Of a stretch of DNA of 64,000 bases, positions 22,884-34,504 are shown piece by piece. Under the pieces are notes generated by a model. It saw nothing but the letters and a program-made list of their open reading frames with translations. It was not told the origin of the DNA and did not search any database. How positions within the stretch are numbered: the stretch's first letter is position 1; each line of letters starts with the position of its first letter. Both the position numbers and the translations under genes were made by a program. Origin of the DNA: Daedaleopsis sinensis (lineage: Eukaryota; Basidiomycota; Agaricomycetes; Polyporales; Polyporaceae); the NCBI GenBank assembly GCA_033807695.1, contig CM066306.1:744001-808000 (forward strand), in the 5' to 3' direction.

Positions 22884-25546
22884 GCGGTGAGTACATCGAC
22901 TGCCGTCTCATGTTACGCGGTTGACATCTAATCGCATGGGGTATATGATAGTATTTGGGCTGCAGGAAGTCTCGATGCTCATACCCAAGGCGTATTCCGG
23001 ACATGTGGATTGTTCCGAGGATGGCGAGGGTGAAGTTCTTGGGTGGAACAGGTGCGTTCGGGATGCAGTATGTCTGTGTTCATTGTTATTGAAATGTAGT
23101 ACGTGGACAGATTGTTTCTTGCAACACCTGATTCGGTGGGTGTACTGTATGCTGTGGCTTTGGACAACCTACATATTGTGATTGTGGGTGCTGGTGGTGT
23201 TCTGTGGCGATGATGGCGATCGTTTGTGTTATGAAGTACATTAACTTTGATTCCTCTGGTACGTAAATCGAAAGCATTGATGTAGGATGGGCAGACGGTC
23301 GACAATGCATAATAGGAAGTAATTGTCGTATCCATGGGAACGACGGCCAGCCAGATGCTTTATATTAGCAATCATATGCGATTGGAGACATGGGACGACC
23401 CTTTGGGTTTGTGCCTCGTTGACTCCTCCACGACATCATCGACGTCGCTGTGCGTCCCTACAGGGGATGCGATGAGGGTGTTCTGTGCAGGAGGGAGCAG
23501 AGACAGTGAAGGAGTATTGGAGTCATAGTTGCACTCCTGTAGGAGATGTTCGTCAGGTACATTGATAGGCGACGGGAACATATTGCAAGTTACCAAGGTG
23601 TACTTCGTAAAACACTTGAGCTTCCTCTTCAGTTTGCTGAGACTGGGCCCAAGGTGATATTTGTGTAGCGTGGTAATGCACTGGTTATGCTCTCCTTGCG
23701 ACATAAGTTCCGTGGGTGGCGGCAGTTAATTGATGCGGTCCAAGTGGAGGTGTGATAGGCAGATCTCCAAGAATCTGTTTTCGTCTCTTGATACTATCCG
23801 GGAATTCATTCGGTGTCTGTTGCATGTCACTTGGTATGCCATAGAAGCATTGGTCTCGCAGGGAGGAGGTCAGTATTGTGAGACGGACATAGTTTTTGTG
23901 GATTGGCCGGAATCATTTGCGAACATCGCGAGGCCACTGGTTGAACAGACTATCTGCGACAGCCAACATGAGGACATAATTAGTGGGTCCAGGGGTGTCG
24001 AGCACCATGCATTTTGTTATTCACACAGTCTCTGTGATGGTGGTATACTATCTGGCTAGGAACGGAATGTATATGACTGACGGTTGATGGTGGTTGGTCT
24101 CTACTGCACAGAGTTGCGTGATGGCTGAATTGGATGTCTACAACTCTGGTCAGCATTGAACGAGAAGATGGTGGATTATTCCAAATCTTACCCCGGTTAA
24201 GCTGGCATTCTGTTTCTCTCTTCCCCCACCACCGGCTGATTCCCAACGTGAATATGACAGTTCCTGGCTTTTAGGAGCGCTCACACCGGGGTCTTATACT
24301 TATTCGGAACGACAATTATACAAGATTATACGCGTACTCACCTAATATTTGGGGATGGGAGAATTGGTAGATGGTGTGTGCATGGGGGAGAGCGAGTACA
24401 GTAATGCTCGTGAGTGAGTTTACTTAGGTCTCGATATCACGGGTGTCGGACGGCACAAAGATGTGCTAGTACAGGCTAACAGGTACATATGGAGTGACCA
24501 ACTACGACTTTAGTAGCATAAGGACCTCGGTTTAAGAATGTTGCCGGGACGACGTAGCTGGTTAACAGCATATGGGTGTTTAATGGAGACACGGGTGCAT
24601 TCCCCGTAATGGCCATAACGTTAGCATCCGACCAAATCCCAGACAACAATATGTATAGGATGAGATTGTTATTGGACATCTTAGGCTCTAGTGCAAACGC
24701 GAGAGAGAACATTTGCTGGTTTACGCAACTGGAACAGCCGAGGCGCTGAGAACAAGTGCGGCCGTAATGGGCAATTAATGTGGAGTGATCAATGATGGAT
24801 GTCCAAAACACATAGACCACCCACGTGACAAAGGCAGATGAGTCAGCTGGCAGCACGAATGAGATGTACGTTTGTATGTTGCGGATAACTTCAATCTTTA
24901 GACATGCTATTCATGCACCCAGAGCTCCTAACTTAGGTAGACTATTGAATCTATACTTGTGCCTATGCCTATGCCTATGTAACCTTGGGATACCCCATGG
25001 AGTCGATGAAGGCAAACACGGTGACCTGTAAGAGTCCTGACTTCTTTGTTTGTGCGGTTAACTCAAATGCAAGTGATTAGGACCATAATTAGCATAGGAA
25101 CGATAAATGCCTGTGATGCTAACTATACAACATGGGTGCACACACTATGGATGTCGGGACCTGGAAATTGGAAGGTCGTCGGCGGATAGGGATGTTGGAC
25201 CTTCGCAACACACGGCAGGTGCGACTAAATGCTTGTAATGGCGTAGTGATAAGACGCACCGACGGCGAGATCAGGCCTACAGTCTATCAGTGAAGATGGA
25301 AACGGGGAAGCAACGGAGATGTCAGAGGAGATGCTTGTTAGGCCTTCTAAGCTGCTAGTACTATATGAATGTCATAAGCAGTGGGGACAAGGCGCGCTTG
25401 ATGCCGTAACTCGGGAATTCACAATAAATATTTTGCTCTTTGAGAACTGATATGTGATAGAGTAATGGGAACCTTGATCGGGGGTGGAGTTAAGACAGTA
25501 TGTCCTTAAGTATACCCCAAATCCAACAGAGACAGAGTTTGGAACG
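22884..25546. other. Gene-poor stretch
   Basis: No coding region that I can support. The sequence is AT-richer than region 1 and G/T-rich in its left half. A short run of GCCTAT repeats lies at about 24960-24978. Confidence 0.4.
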
Positions 25547-26632
25547 ATGTCAACCCCCTCATATACGCAGCAGTTCTTCTATCCGCCATTCATCCACTGG
25601 CGACCTAGCATGGACAACCCATCCCACCTCTATGCCATAGTTCACTCGCGCGTCCGAACATCAGACTTACTGGCAAACTCGCTGGCGCCACGCAAAAGGA
25701 CCTTGACATGCGACGTGCTAGTTACTCCTCGTCATCCTATCGGAACAGGATCCCGGGCCCGCATCATCCCGTTAATCGCCGTTGAATCGTCCGACGAGGG
25801 CGGACTGCTTACAGTCCATCAGGAGTGGGACATTGGGACATGTGAGGTGGATGGGGAGGTGGTCGGAGTACGGACACACGAACAGTACGTGGTCGAGCTC
25901 ATGGTGAAGAACACGGAGGAGTACGTCGGGATGTTTGGAATCGACTTTGCCATTGTCACCGTCAAGTTTGACAGCAAGTTCGTCAAACTTCGGTGGCGGG
26001 AGAGGCTGGAGAGATCGCTTCTCATGATGATACGGGCGAACTCGCTTCCCATGACCCGATCTTTGGACACGATGAGTATCCTGGAGTTCAAAAGGCGTTT
26101 CTCGCCGTCGAGGACGGAGCACGATGAAGAACACATCCGGTCACCCTCCTCGGCTCTTTGCGGCCCGACCAGAGGACCGCGCTCCCCGGCGCTTAGCGCC
26201 TCGATGCGAGGGCTGGGATCGCCCTTGAAGCCCAGACCCTTCGGATCAGAGGCAGCTAGCCCGAGCACCAGTGTCGATTCTGTGCGGTCCTCGCCGCGGC
26301 GTCAGCGACGACAGAGGACGATCCCACCAATTCGTTTGCCCCCAGAAGCGCAGCTCCCTCCAATTCCGCATCCTTCCTCCTACCAAGGCACCGCTCCGAA
26401 AGAGATGTTGACACTCCGAAATGCTGGCGTGGCTGGAGGCACGGACATCGAGGATGCAAGGAACAAGATTGCAAGACTTCATCTGACACTGGAGAGCACC
26501 ACGATGCCCATTGAAGCAGTGCAGGATCTCAGTGATGGCCTGTCGTCCTCTGACGAAGACACGCACAACGTTAAGGAGCCGGTAGCGGACAGCCAGAGGA
26601 GGAGAACAACACAGGACGTATGGGCATTGTGA
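25547..26632 (+). CDS. Uncharacterised protein, paralog of the gene at 19153-20316
   Basis: Single open frame of 361 codons from the ATG at 25547 (MSTPSYTQQFFYPPF). The first half is a probably beta-rich domain shared with the minus-strand gene at 19153-20316: TCDVLVTPRHPIGTGSRARI, HEQYVVELMVKNTEEYVGMF, DFAIVTVKFDSKFVKLRWRE and RSLLMMIRANSLPMTRSLDT. The second half is low complexity: Ser/Pro/Arg-rich (SPSSALCGPTRGPRSPAL, then SSPRRQRRQRTIPPIRLPPE) with a Ser/Asp patch (LSSSDEDTH). It has no membrane segment and no catalytic motif that I recognise. The two genes point in opposite directions and flank the membrane-protein gene, which suggests a local duplication with inversion. Confidence 0.62.
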   Translation: MSTPSYTQQFFYPPFIHWRPSMDNPSHLYAIVHSRVRTSDLLANSLAPRKRTLTCDVLVTPRHPIGTGSRARIIPLIAVESSDEGGLLTVHQEWDIGTCEVDGEVVGVRTHEQYVVELMVKNTEEYVGMFGIDFAIVTVKFDSKFVKLRWRERLERSLLMMIRANSLPMTRSLDTMSILEFKRRFSPSRTEHDEEHIRSPSSALCGPTRGPRSPALSASMRGLGSPLKPRPFGSEAASPSTSVDSVRSSPRRQRRQRTIPPIRLPPEAQLPPIPHPSSYQGTAPKEMLTLRNAGVAGGTDIEDARNKIARLHLTLESTTMPIEAVQDLSDGLSSSDEDTHNVKEPVADSQRRRTTQDVWAL

Positions 26633-27415
26633 GTTCAGACCCCCCGGCGCGTATACCCCCGAAGCGGAACAAGTACGACACTTGATGCTGCAAAATCGCA
26701 TCGCGTACGTGTTGTTTTGACCCACATCATACTGCTTGTACCCTCGTTTACTCCAGCTCTGAGCCAGCCTCCATCTTGGACAACACATCGGCCGACGGGA
26801 CAGTCTTGGTGAATTGATAGTCGAAGGAAGACGTTACTCCCACCACCATTAACGCAAGTGATGCACTCGACTCCTTATCCTTCACTCCCGTCGAATCTTC
26901 TTGCCAGCATAATCGCGGAGACCGAATCAGTACCAGCTCTTGACACCACCTACACATGTGTACACGCGTGGCCCATAGGACATCGAGCAGCTATAGCTCG
27001 AAGAACCAGACGATGCAGGCGAGTAGCCCGGTGGTATAGTTTTGTTACGTGGATGCTGAACGTTCGATCACAGATGGTTGTACAAACGTACCTTTGAAGG
27101 AATGATATGATCTTACAATACGTGACGCGGTCAGGACAGCTGGGTCCATGAGAAGAAGAAGCATGTATCGCTCTAGTAAGTCCCCACTTCTAAAGATGTT
27201 AGATGCGGGATAGCAGCATGCCTTATTTCTGATGGGAGAACGATGTGCATCCTATGTTGACCTCGAAACCAGAGCACACTGCAACAGCAGTGTCAGTATA
27301 ATGCAGCTGCGACAGAACGAGAGAGACGTATGGGAGTGGATAGACGGTGTTGGACATCAAGGTGATGGGGTTCACAGGATGAGACCAATGAACCTACCTG
27401 ACCGTTCCTGCGGTC
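26633..27415. other. Intergenic before the satellite array
   Basis: No gene recognised. The last 100 bases or so begin to resemble diverged satellite monomers (CCGTTCCTGCGGTCTTG at about 27402). Confidence 0.4.
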
Positions 27416-30400
27416 TTGTGCACTGTATCGCGGTCAGTCGCTGTTCAATGCACGCCGCTAGGCTACTGTTGCGATTGTGATTGCTGCCGTTGACAATGCC
27501 GTAGAGCGACAATCACGAGCCTGGTCCGATGTGCACAGAGTCAAGGTGCTGCAGATCCTGAACGTTCCTGCGGTCTCGTGTGCTGTATTGTGGTCGGTCG
27601 CTGTTCAATGCATGCCGGTAGGCTGCTGCTGCGATTGTGATTGTTGCCGTTGACAATGCCGCAGAGCGAGGCTCGCGAGCTTGACAGATGAGCCTCGTCC
27701 GAAGTGCACGCAGTCAAGGTCCTGCAGATCCTGAACGTTCCTGCGTTCTCGTGCGCTGTATTGTGGTCGGTCGCTGTTCAATGCATGCCGCTAGGCTACT
27801 GCTGCGATTGTGATTGCTGCCGTTGACGGTGCCGCAGAGCGACGATCGCGAGCCTGACGGACGAGCCTGGTCTGAAGTGCACGCAGTCAAGGTGCTGCCA
27901 ATCCTGAACGTTCCTGCGGTCTCGTGCGTTGTATTGTGGTGAGTCGCTGTTCAATGTATGCTGCTGGGCCGCTGACCTTGACGATGCCGCAGAGCGACAA
28001 TCACGAGCCCGGTCCAAGGTGCACGCAGTCAAGGTGCTGCAGATGCTGAACGTTCCTGCGGTCTCGTGCGCTGTATTGTGGTCAGTCGCCATTCAATGCA
28101 TGCCGCTAGGCTACTGCTGCGATTGTGATCACTGCCGTTGACGGTGCCGCAGAGCGACGATCGCGAGCCTGACGGACGAGCCTGGTCTGAAGTGCACGCA
28201 GTCAAGGTCCTGCAGATCCTGAACGTTCCTGCGGTCTCGTGCGCTGTATTGTGGTCAGTCGCTGTTCAATGCATGCCGCTAGGCTACTGCTGCGATTGTG
28301 ATTGCTGCCGTTGACGGTGCCGCAGAGCGACGATCGCGAGCCTGACGGACGAGCCTGGTCTGAAGTGCACACAGTCAAGGTGCTGCCAATCCTGAACGTT
28401 CCTGCGGTCTCGTGCGCTGTATTGTGGTCAGTCGCCGTTCAATGCATGCCGCTAGGCTACTGCTGCGATTGTGATTGCTGCCGTTGACGGTGCCGCAGAG
28501 CGACGATCGCGAGCCTGACGGACGAGCCTGGTCTGAAGTGCACACAGTCAAGGTGCTGCCAATCCTGAACGTTCCTGCGGTCTCGTGCGTTGTATTGTGG
28601 TGAGTTGCTGTTCAATGTATGCTGCTGGACCGCTGACCTTGACGATGCCGCAGAGCGACAATCACGAGCCTGGTCCGAGGTGCACGCAGTCAAGGTGCTG
28701 CAGATGCTGAACGTTCCTGCGGTCTCGTGCGCTGTATTGTGGTCAGTCGCCGTTCAATGCATGCCGCTAGGCTACTGCTGCGATTGTGATTGCTGCCGTT
28801 GACGGTGCCGCAGAGCGACGATCGCGAGCCTGACGGACGAGCCTGGTCTGAAGTGCACACAGTCAAGGTGCTGCCAATCCTGAACGTTCCTGCGGTCTCG
28901 TGCGTTGTATTGTGGTGAGTCGCTGTTCAATGTATGCTGCTGGGCCGTTGACCTTGACGATGCCGCAGAGCGACAATCACGAGCCTGGTCCGAGGTGCAC
29001 GCAGTCAAGGTGCTGCAGATGCTGAACGTTCCTGCGGTCTCGTGCGCTGTATTGTGGTCAGTCGCCGTTCAATGCATGCCGCTAGGCTACTGCTGCGATT
29101 GTGATTGCTGCCGTTGACGGTGCCGCAGAGCGACGATCGCGAGCCTGACGGACGAGCCTGGTCTGAAGTGCACGCAGTCAAGGTCCTGCAGATGCTGAAC
29201 GTTCCTGCGGTCTCGTGCGCTGTATTGTGGTCAGTCGCCGTTCAATGCATGCCGCTAGGCTACTGCTGCGATTGTGATTGCTGCCGTTGACGGTGCTGCA
29301 GAGCGACGATTCCGAGCCTGACGGACGAGCCTGGTCCGAAGTGCACGCAGTCAAGGTCCTGCAGATTCTGAATGTTCCTGCGGTCTCGTGCGCTGTATTG
29401 TGGTCAGTCGCCGTTCAATGCATGCCGCTAGGCTACTGCTGCGATTGTGATTGCTGCCGTTGACGGTGCCGCAGAGCGACGATCGCGAGCCTGACGGACG
29501 AGCCTGGTCTGAAGTGCACGCAGTCAAGGTGCTGCCAATCCTGAACGTTCTGCGGTCTCGTGTGTTGTATTGTGGTGAGTCGCTGTTCAATGTATGCTGC
29601 TGGGCCGCTGACCTTGACGATGCCGCAGAGCGACAATCACAAGCCTGGTCCGAGGTGCACGCAGTCAAGGTGCTGCAGATCCTGAACGTTCCTGCGGTCT
29701 CGTGTGCTGTATTGTGGTCGGTCGCTGTTCAATGCATGCCGCTAGGCTACTGCTGCGATTGTGATTGCTGCCGTTGACGGTGCTGCAGAGCGACGATTCG
29801 GAGCCTGACGGACGAGCCTGGTCCGAAGTGCACGCAGTCAAGGTCCTGCAGATTCTGAATGTTCCTGCGGTCTCGTGCGCTGTATTGTGGTCAGTCGCCG
29901 TTCAATGCATGCCGCTAGGCTACTGCTGCGATTGTGATTGCTGCCGTTGACGGTGCCGCAGAGCGACGATCGCGAGCCTGACGGACGAGCCTGGTCTGAA
30001 GTGCACGCAGTCAAGGTGCTGCCAATCCTGAACGTTCTGCGGTCTCGTGTGTTGTATTGTGGTGAGTCGCTGTTCAATGTATGCTGCTGGGCCGCTGACC
30101 TTGACGATGCCGCAGAGCGACAATCACAAGCCTGGTCCGAGGTGCACGCAGTCAAGGTGCTGCAGATCCTGAACGTTCCTGCGGTCTCGTGCGTTGTATT
30201 GTGGTGAGTCGCTGTTCAATGTATGCTGCTGGGCCGCTGACCTTGACGATGCCGCAGAGCGACAATCACGAGCCTGGTCCGAGGTGCACGCAGTCAAGGT
30301 GCTGCAGATCCTGAACGTTCCTGCGGTCTCTTGCGCTGTATTGTGGTCAGTCGCCGTTCAATGCATGCCGCTAGGCTACTGCTGCGATTGTGATTGCTGC

Positions 30401-30840
30401 CGTTGACGGTGCCGCAGAGCGACGATCGCGAGCCTGACGGACGAGCCTGGTCTGAAGTGCACGCAGTCAAGGTGCTGCAGATCCTGAACGTTCCTGCGGT
30501 CTCGTGCGCTGTATTGTGGTCAGTCGCCGTTCAATGCATGCCGCTAGGCTACTGCTGCGATTGTGATTGCTGCCGTTGACGGTGCCGCAGAGCGACGATC
30601 GCGAGCCTGACGGACGAGCCTGGTCTGAAGTGCACACAGTCAAGGTGCTGCCAATCCTGAACGTTCTGCGGTCTCGTGTGTTGTATTGTGGTGAGTCGCT
30701 GTTCAATGTATGCTGCTGGGCCGCTGACCTTGACGATGCCGCAGAGCGACAATCACGAGCCTGGTCCGAGGTGCACGCAGTCAAGGTGCTGCAGACCCTG
30801 AACGTTGCTGCAGTCTTGTGCACTGTTACGGTAGTAAGTT
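27416..30840. repeat. Satellite array: 173-bp and about 142-bp monomers in higher-order units
   Basis: A long monomer A recurs at an exact 173-bp spacing; its landmark CCGTTGACGGTGCCGCAGAG is near 29110, 29283 and 29456. A shorter monomer B (about 141-142 bp) lacks the segment with GACGGACGAGCCTGG and carries GTTGTATTGTGGTGAGTCGC and CTGACCTTGACGATGCC instead. A+B units give a 315-bp period (copies near 28457 and 28772) and A+A+B units a 487-bp period (29351-29668 and 29838-30155 are almost identical). Copies in the centre differ by only a few bases, while the outermost are more diverged, as expected from unequal exchange. Because 173 is not a multiple of three, open frames recur in shifted phase; they are not evidence of coding. 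Confidence 0.9.
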
Positions 30841-31170
30841 GCCATTCCACATGTACTGTGATCGCTGACCTCAGTGATCTCACAGAGCAATAATTACCAG
30901 TGTTACAGGCAAGCACGGTCCAGAATAGATGCAGTCGAGGTGTTGCAGACCCAGAACATTCTCACGGTTTTCTGCACTGTTATTATGGTGAGATGTCACT
31001 CGATGCATGCTGCGATTGCTGACATTGATGACACCACAGTGTGACAATTACAAGCCTGACAGGCAAGTCCAGTCTGAAGTGCGTGTGGTTGAAACACTGC
31101 AGATCTCAAGTGTTCCTGTAGTCTTCTGCACTGTTATTGTGGCAAGTTACTTGTTCAACATGTGCTGCTC
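30841..31170. repeat. Degenerate edge of the satellite array
   Basis: Two to three strongly diverged monomers can still be aligned (CTGCAGACCCTGAACGTTGC, then GTTGCAGACCCAGAACATTC, then CTGCAGATCTCAAGTGTTCC), each followed by a CTGCACTGTTA-like segment. Sequence similarity falls off to the right, as at the non-recombining edge of a tandem array. Confidence 0.75.
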
Positions 31171-34100
31171 GGTCTCCGTCGAGATCACGGATCTCAACGT
31201 TGCTTTACAAAGGAACTACAAGTTATGGCAACTGGGTACTCCAAATTATGCCATCAATTTGTGGGAGTCATGTACATCGAAAGTGTGTGACATAGCCAAG
31301 AAAACACAGATAAAGTATGCGGTAGTAATAGTAAAATACCAGAAAGGGGAAGCATCATAGGTGCACACTAGTTGGGGTTCTAGATGATAAGCTACGGTTA
31401 TGCAGTGACTCTTAAACACTCACATTGTGTGCTGTGACCTAACTTCTCGGCATGACATGCCAAGGGAAGCGCATGCTCTGTGAGGATATGATACAGTTAG
31501 TGGGTTCTGGATGTATAGATTAATCATTGACCGACAGGCATATAGTTATACCAGTGGCATCCAGTTGTCCATTGATGAAGGGCACATGAACAATACATTG
31601 TAGCCCCCATCGCAAACAGCGAACACAGCTTGTTGGAAGAGACAGTATGTGTTCGATTTCAGTTTGTGTCCGCTCGCTGGGTGGACGTGGATTAGTCATG
31701 AAGTTTGTCTGTTTCCCACTACGGTACATACTAGGTGCTTGCTGAGGTTGCACATGGGATAGTACCGGTGCGGTACAAAGGGCTGTCCGGAATGATGGGA
31801 TATATGATGGGGGGTAGAGGACAATGGTAGAGATGGACATGAATGCATGTCTTATGATGTCTAGCACATTCGCTGACAGAGTAGCAGATTAGAGTACGTC
31901 TGAACATTGACAGGGACCCTATCAGCGTACTGGCATATGTGTGGTGATGTGACGCTTTCTACGAAGCATTTGGACTTGTCGTTGCTATAACATCCACTGC
32001 AGCGTACTGCAAGTAAGAAACGTGGTGCAAGTTCCACAGGAATGCCGGGTGCGCAAGGTGTATTGCGATGTATACAGCGACTAAGACAAAGAGTATTAAC
32101 AATAGAGGCAGGCTATGTATCACCGAACATACCTGCACCGGAGGATTTCCTGTTGTACATTGCTGTCTGTAATGGGTCGCCCAGGTTGTAACCGTAATCG
32201 CTTAGTACATCGGTTACAGGGATAGATCTTCATCTGACGGCGAACATGTATTGTTCGCACTGGCAGTGGTCTCTGGTGTTGATAGGGGTTTAATATAGAG
32301 GAGCAGAGATATATCAGGTAAAGTGTATACATACTTGAGGGGTGTATGTATCCACATTACTGGGGAGCTGAAACTGATAATTAGGGGCAGTAATTATCCC
32401 TAATAGGTGTGTGTGTCACTACTGGTAACTTACATTCAGTGGGGGCAATTGTTTCTTGCGCTGGTTGCCTTGGTAAGGAGTGTATGTCATTGATTCCAGC
32501 GGCAGCGGCTATGTGTCGGTGAATACAGGAAGACGTATAGTGTGACTGAAATGTGCTTATACAGTTAGAAATGTGAAGGTGTTGGATGCTTCGACGGTGT
32601 CAGTGTCCCGTGAATACCGTTCAGATTGCTGTAGCTAGTTCATGTCACATCTTGGCCGTGTATAATATACTAATTTGGACGAACAGTGGATGGTGCATGG
32701 TTTGGAATACTACTGTAAATGTGTTGAGTGAGTCTGGATATACTTGGTATTACTTGGATATATAGACATACGGGCATGGAGCCGAGTTGCGCAGCAAGTT
32801 TAAGTACGCGAGTTTAGCATCGACTAGTATTGGTTGCAGGTCGTTGAGGTCCATGGGGAAGGTTGTATGCAATGACGTTGCACAAGTGGGCACTTTATAA
32901 CCGTGATATGGTGGCAGATGAGAAAATTGTGCTTCTTATCGTCATAAGTTAGGATGATTTAATAGCATGTAAGCTTCTGTGGTTAGAAGATGACCCAGAA
33001 ATCATGTGAGATTAACAACAAGGAGATCGGATGACCAGAGCTATAGAATTTTGGCCAAATTGGGTGGTAACTAAAAGAACACTAAGGCTGAACAGTTAGG
33101 GAATGTATATTACAGCTTGTGCTGGTTAAGTTATATACTAGATCTATCACTGTACTCGGACAGGAATACTCATCAATACACCTATGTCGTTGTGGGATGT
33201 ACATACAGGTTTAGATCAAGGTGTTGAAGAGTGTCTGATCCACAGGTATAGATCTAGATCATACATGGGTTAATTCACGCTCTATCGTGCACTATGTTCC
33301 GTATGCTTATGTTGACATGTTCAGTTCTATATCTCGTCTGATGGCATCCAGTACAACAGGGCTATAGTATTAGGCTTGGACACAAGTTCACATTTTGTCT
33401 CTACCTGATATGCAAATCTTTGACTTCAACAGTGTTTCAGAACTGTACGCTTCATGTAAGTAGGTACCAATCGAATTTGGGTGTATTTAAGACCTCGGAA
33501 GCTATAGGCATCTAGGCAGTGAACAGCCACCGCGTGCTATATGTGACAAGGTAGTCTGCTGTGTCATATGTAGTGATCCGTGTCTGCATTGTCCCGTGAC
33601 GCAGATATTACCGGTAGTTGGAATTATAGAGTCGATGTCACTGGTCACTGCTAGAGGACGGAGTTCATATGCAGGGGGCAGGTTCGATTCCCGTCGACTC
33701 TGGCCCTATTTCAACAGGTCCGATTTACGAAGTGCGTGTTGTTGGCATTGGCCGTCAAAAATCACGAGTTCTGGTAGTACTAGGCCGTCTGGGATAGCAG
33801 ACTTGACAAGGTCACATGGACTCTAAGCGGACAGGTGCCGGTGTGTAGGATAGCGGTAGATATAAGCAGTTTATACTAGTGGTTATTCCCGGAGGCTTGA
33901 GATGGAGTCATCTGCGAGTGATCCCCGGCTCGTTTGGAGTATATAGCCTCGCAAGCGGGATGCGGTCCACACGCCGCTGTGTCGGTTCGACATTGACAGG
34001 GGAGCATCATGCGACCACGGCAGGCAACTCAGAGTATAGCACAATACAGCGGTATCAATAAAAGTTCGTCTCCGATCGTCGGTGTTCCAGGTCCAACGGA

Positions 34101-34504
34101 GGCGGAGGTTCGTGCTGGTTCGTGGCTTCTTTGTACGATCATGCGCGTGTCCTGGTGACATGGCTAAACATTTGAATTGGAACGAGAAGGTTGGGGCGAA
34201 GCGAATCGGATCGGAACGTGTCATTGTGACCGGCGCCGATGGTAACAAGCTAAATGTGATGCCATCGAAGCCTCGAGTATCGGTCACCGGACATAGGACA
34301 GCGCCGGTGGTGTCTTGCTCAGATGCGCTGGGTGCTATTGTATAAATGTATAAATGTATAGATCGAATTCGTACGACTCCGGTTTGCTAGAGCAGTTGTC
34401 GAGCAGCCTCTGACTCTCTCGGTAGGAGGCATATGTCCTGTGTCTGAAGTGAAATGGCTGACGTACTCGTTTGTAGAGCCTGTGAGGGACGTCTCAAGTG
34501 ACTA
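31171..34504. other. Gene-desert, AT-richer
   Basis: About 3.3 kb with no supportable gene. Open frames are short and without signature. At 33628-33702 a 7-bp inverted repeat (AGAGTCG and CGACTCT) encloses a B-box-like GGTTCGATTCC, but I could not fold it as a tRNA. The promoter of the gene at 34505 must be at the right end. Confidence 0.45.

Noticed and set aside
27416..30840. CRISPR-like array
   Set aside because: Units are 142-173 bp and repeated throughout without unique spacers; this is eukaryotic satellite DNA.
33628..33702. tRNA-like sequence: 75 nt with AGAGTCG/CGACTCT ends and GGTTCGATTCC B-box
   Set aside because: The acceptor ends pair and the T-loop motif fits, but I could not form a D-arm or an anticodon stem, the T-stem has a mismatch and position 8 is not T. 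At most a degenerate tRNA-derived relic.
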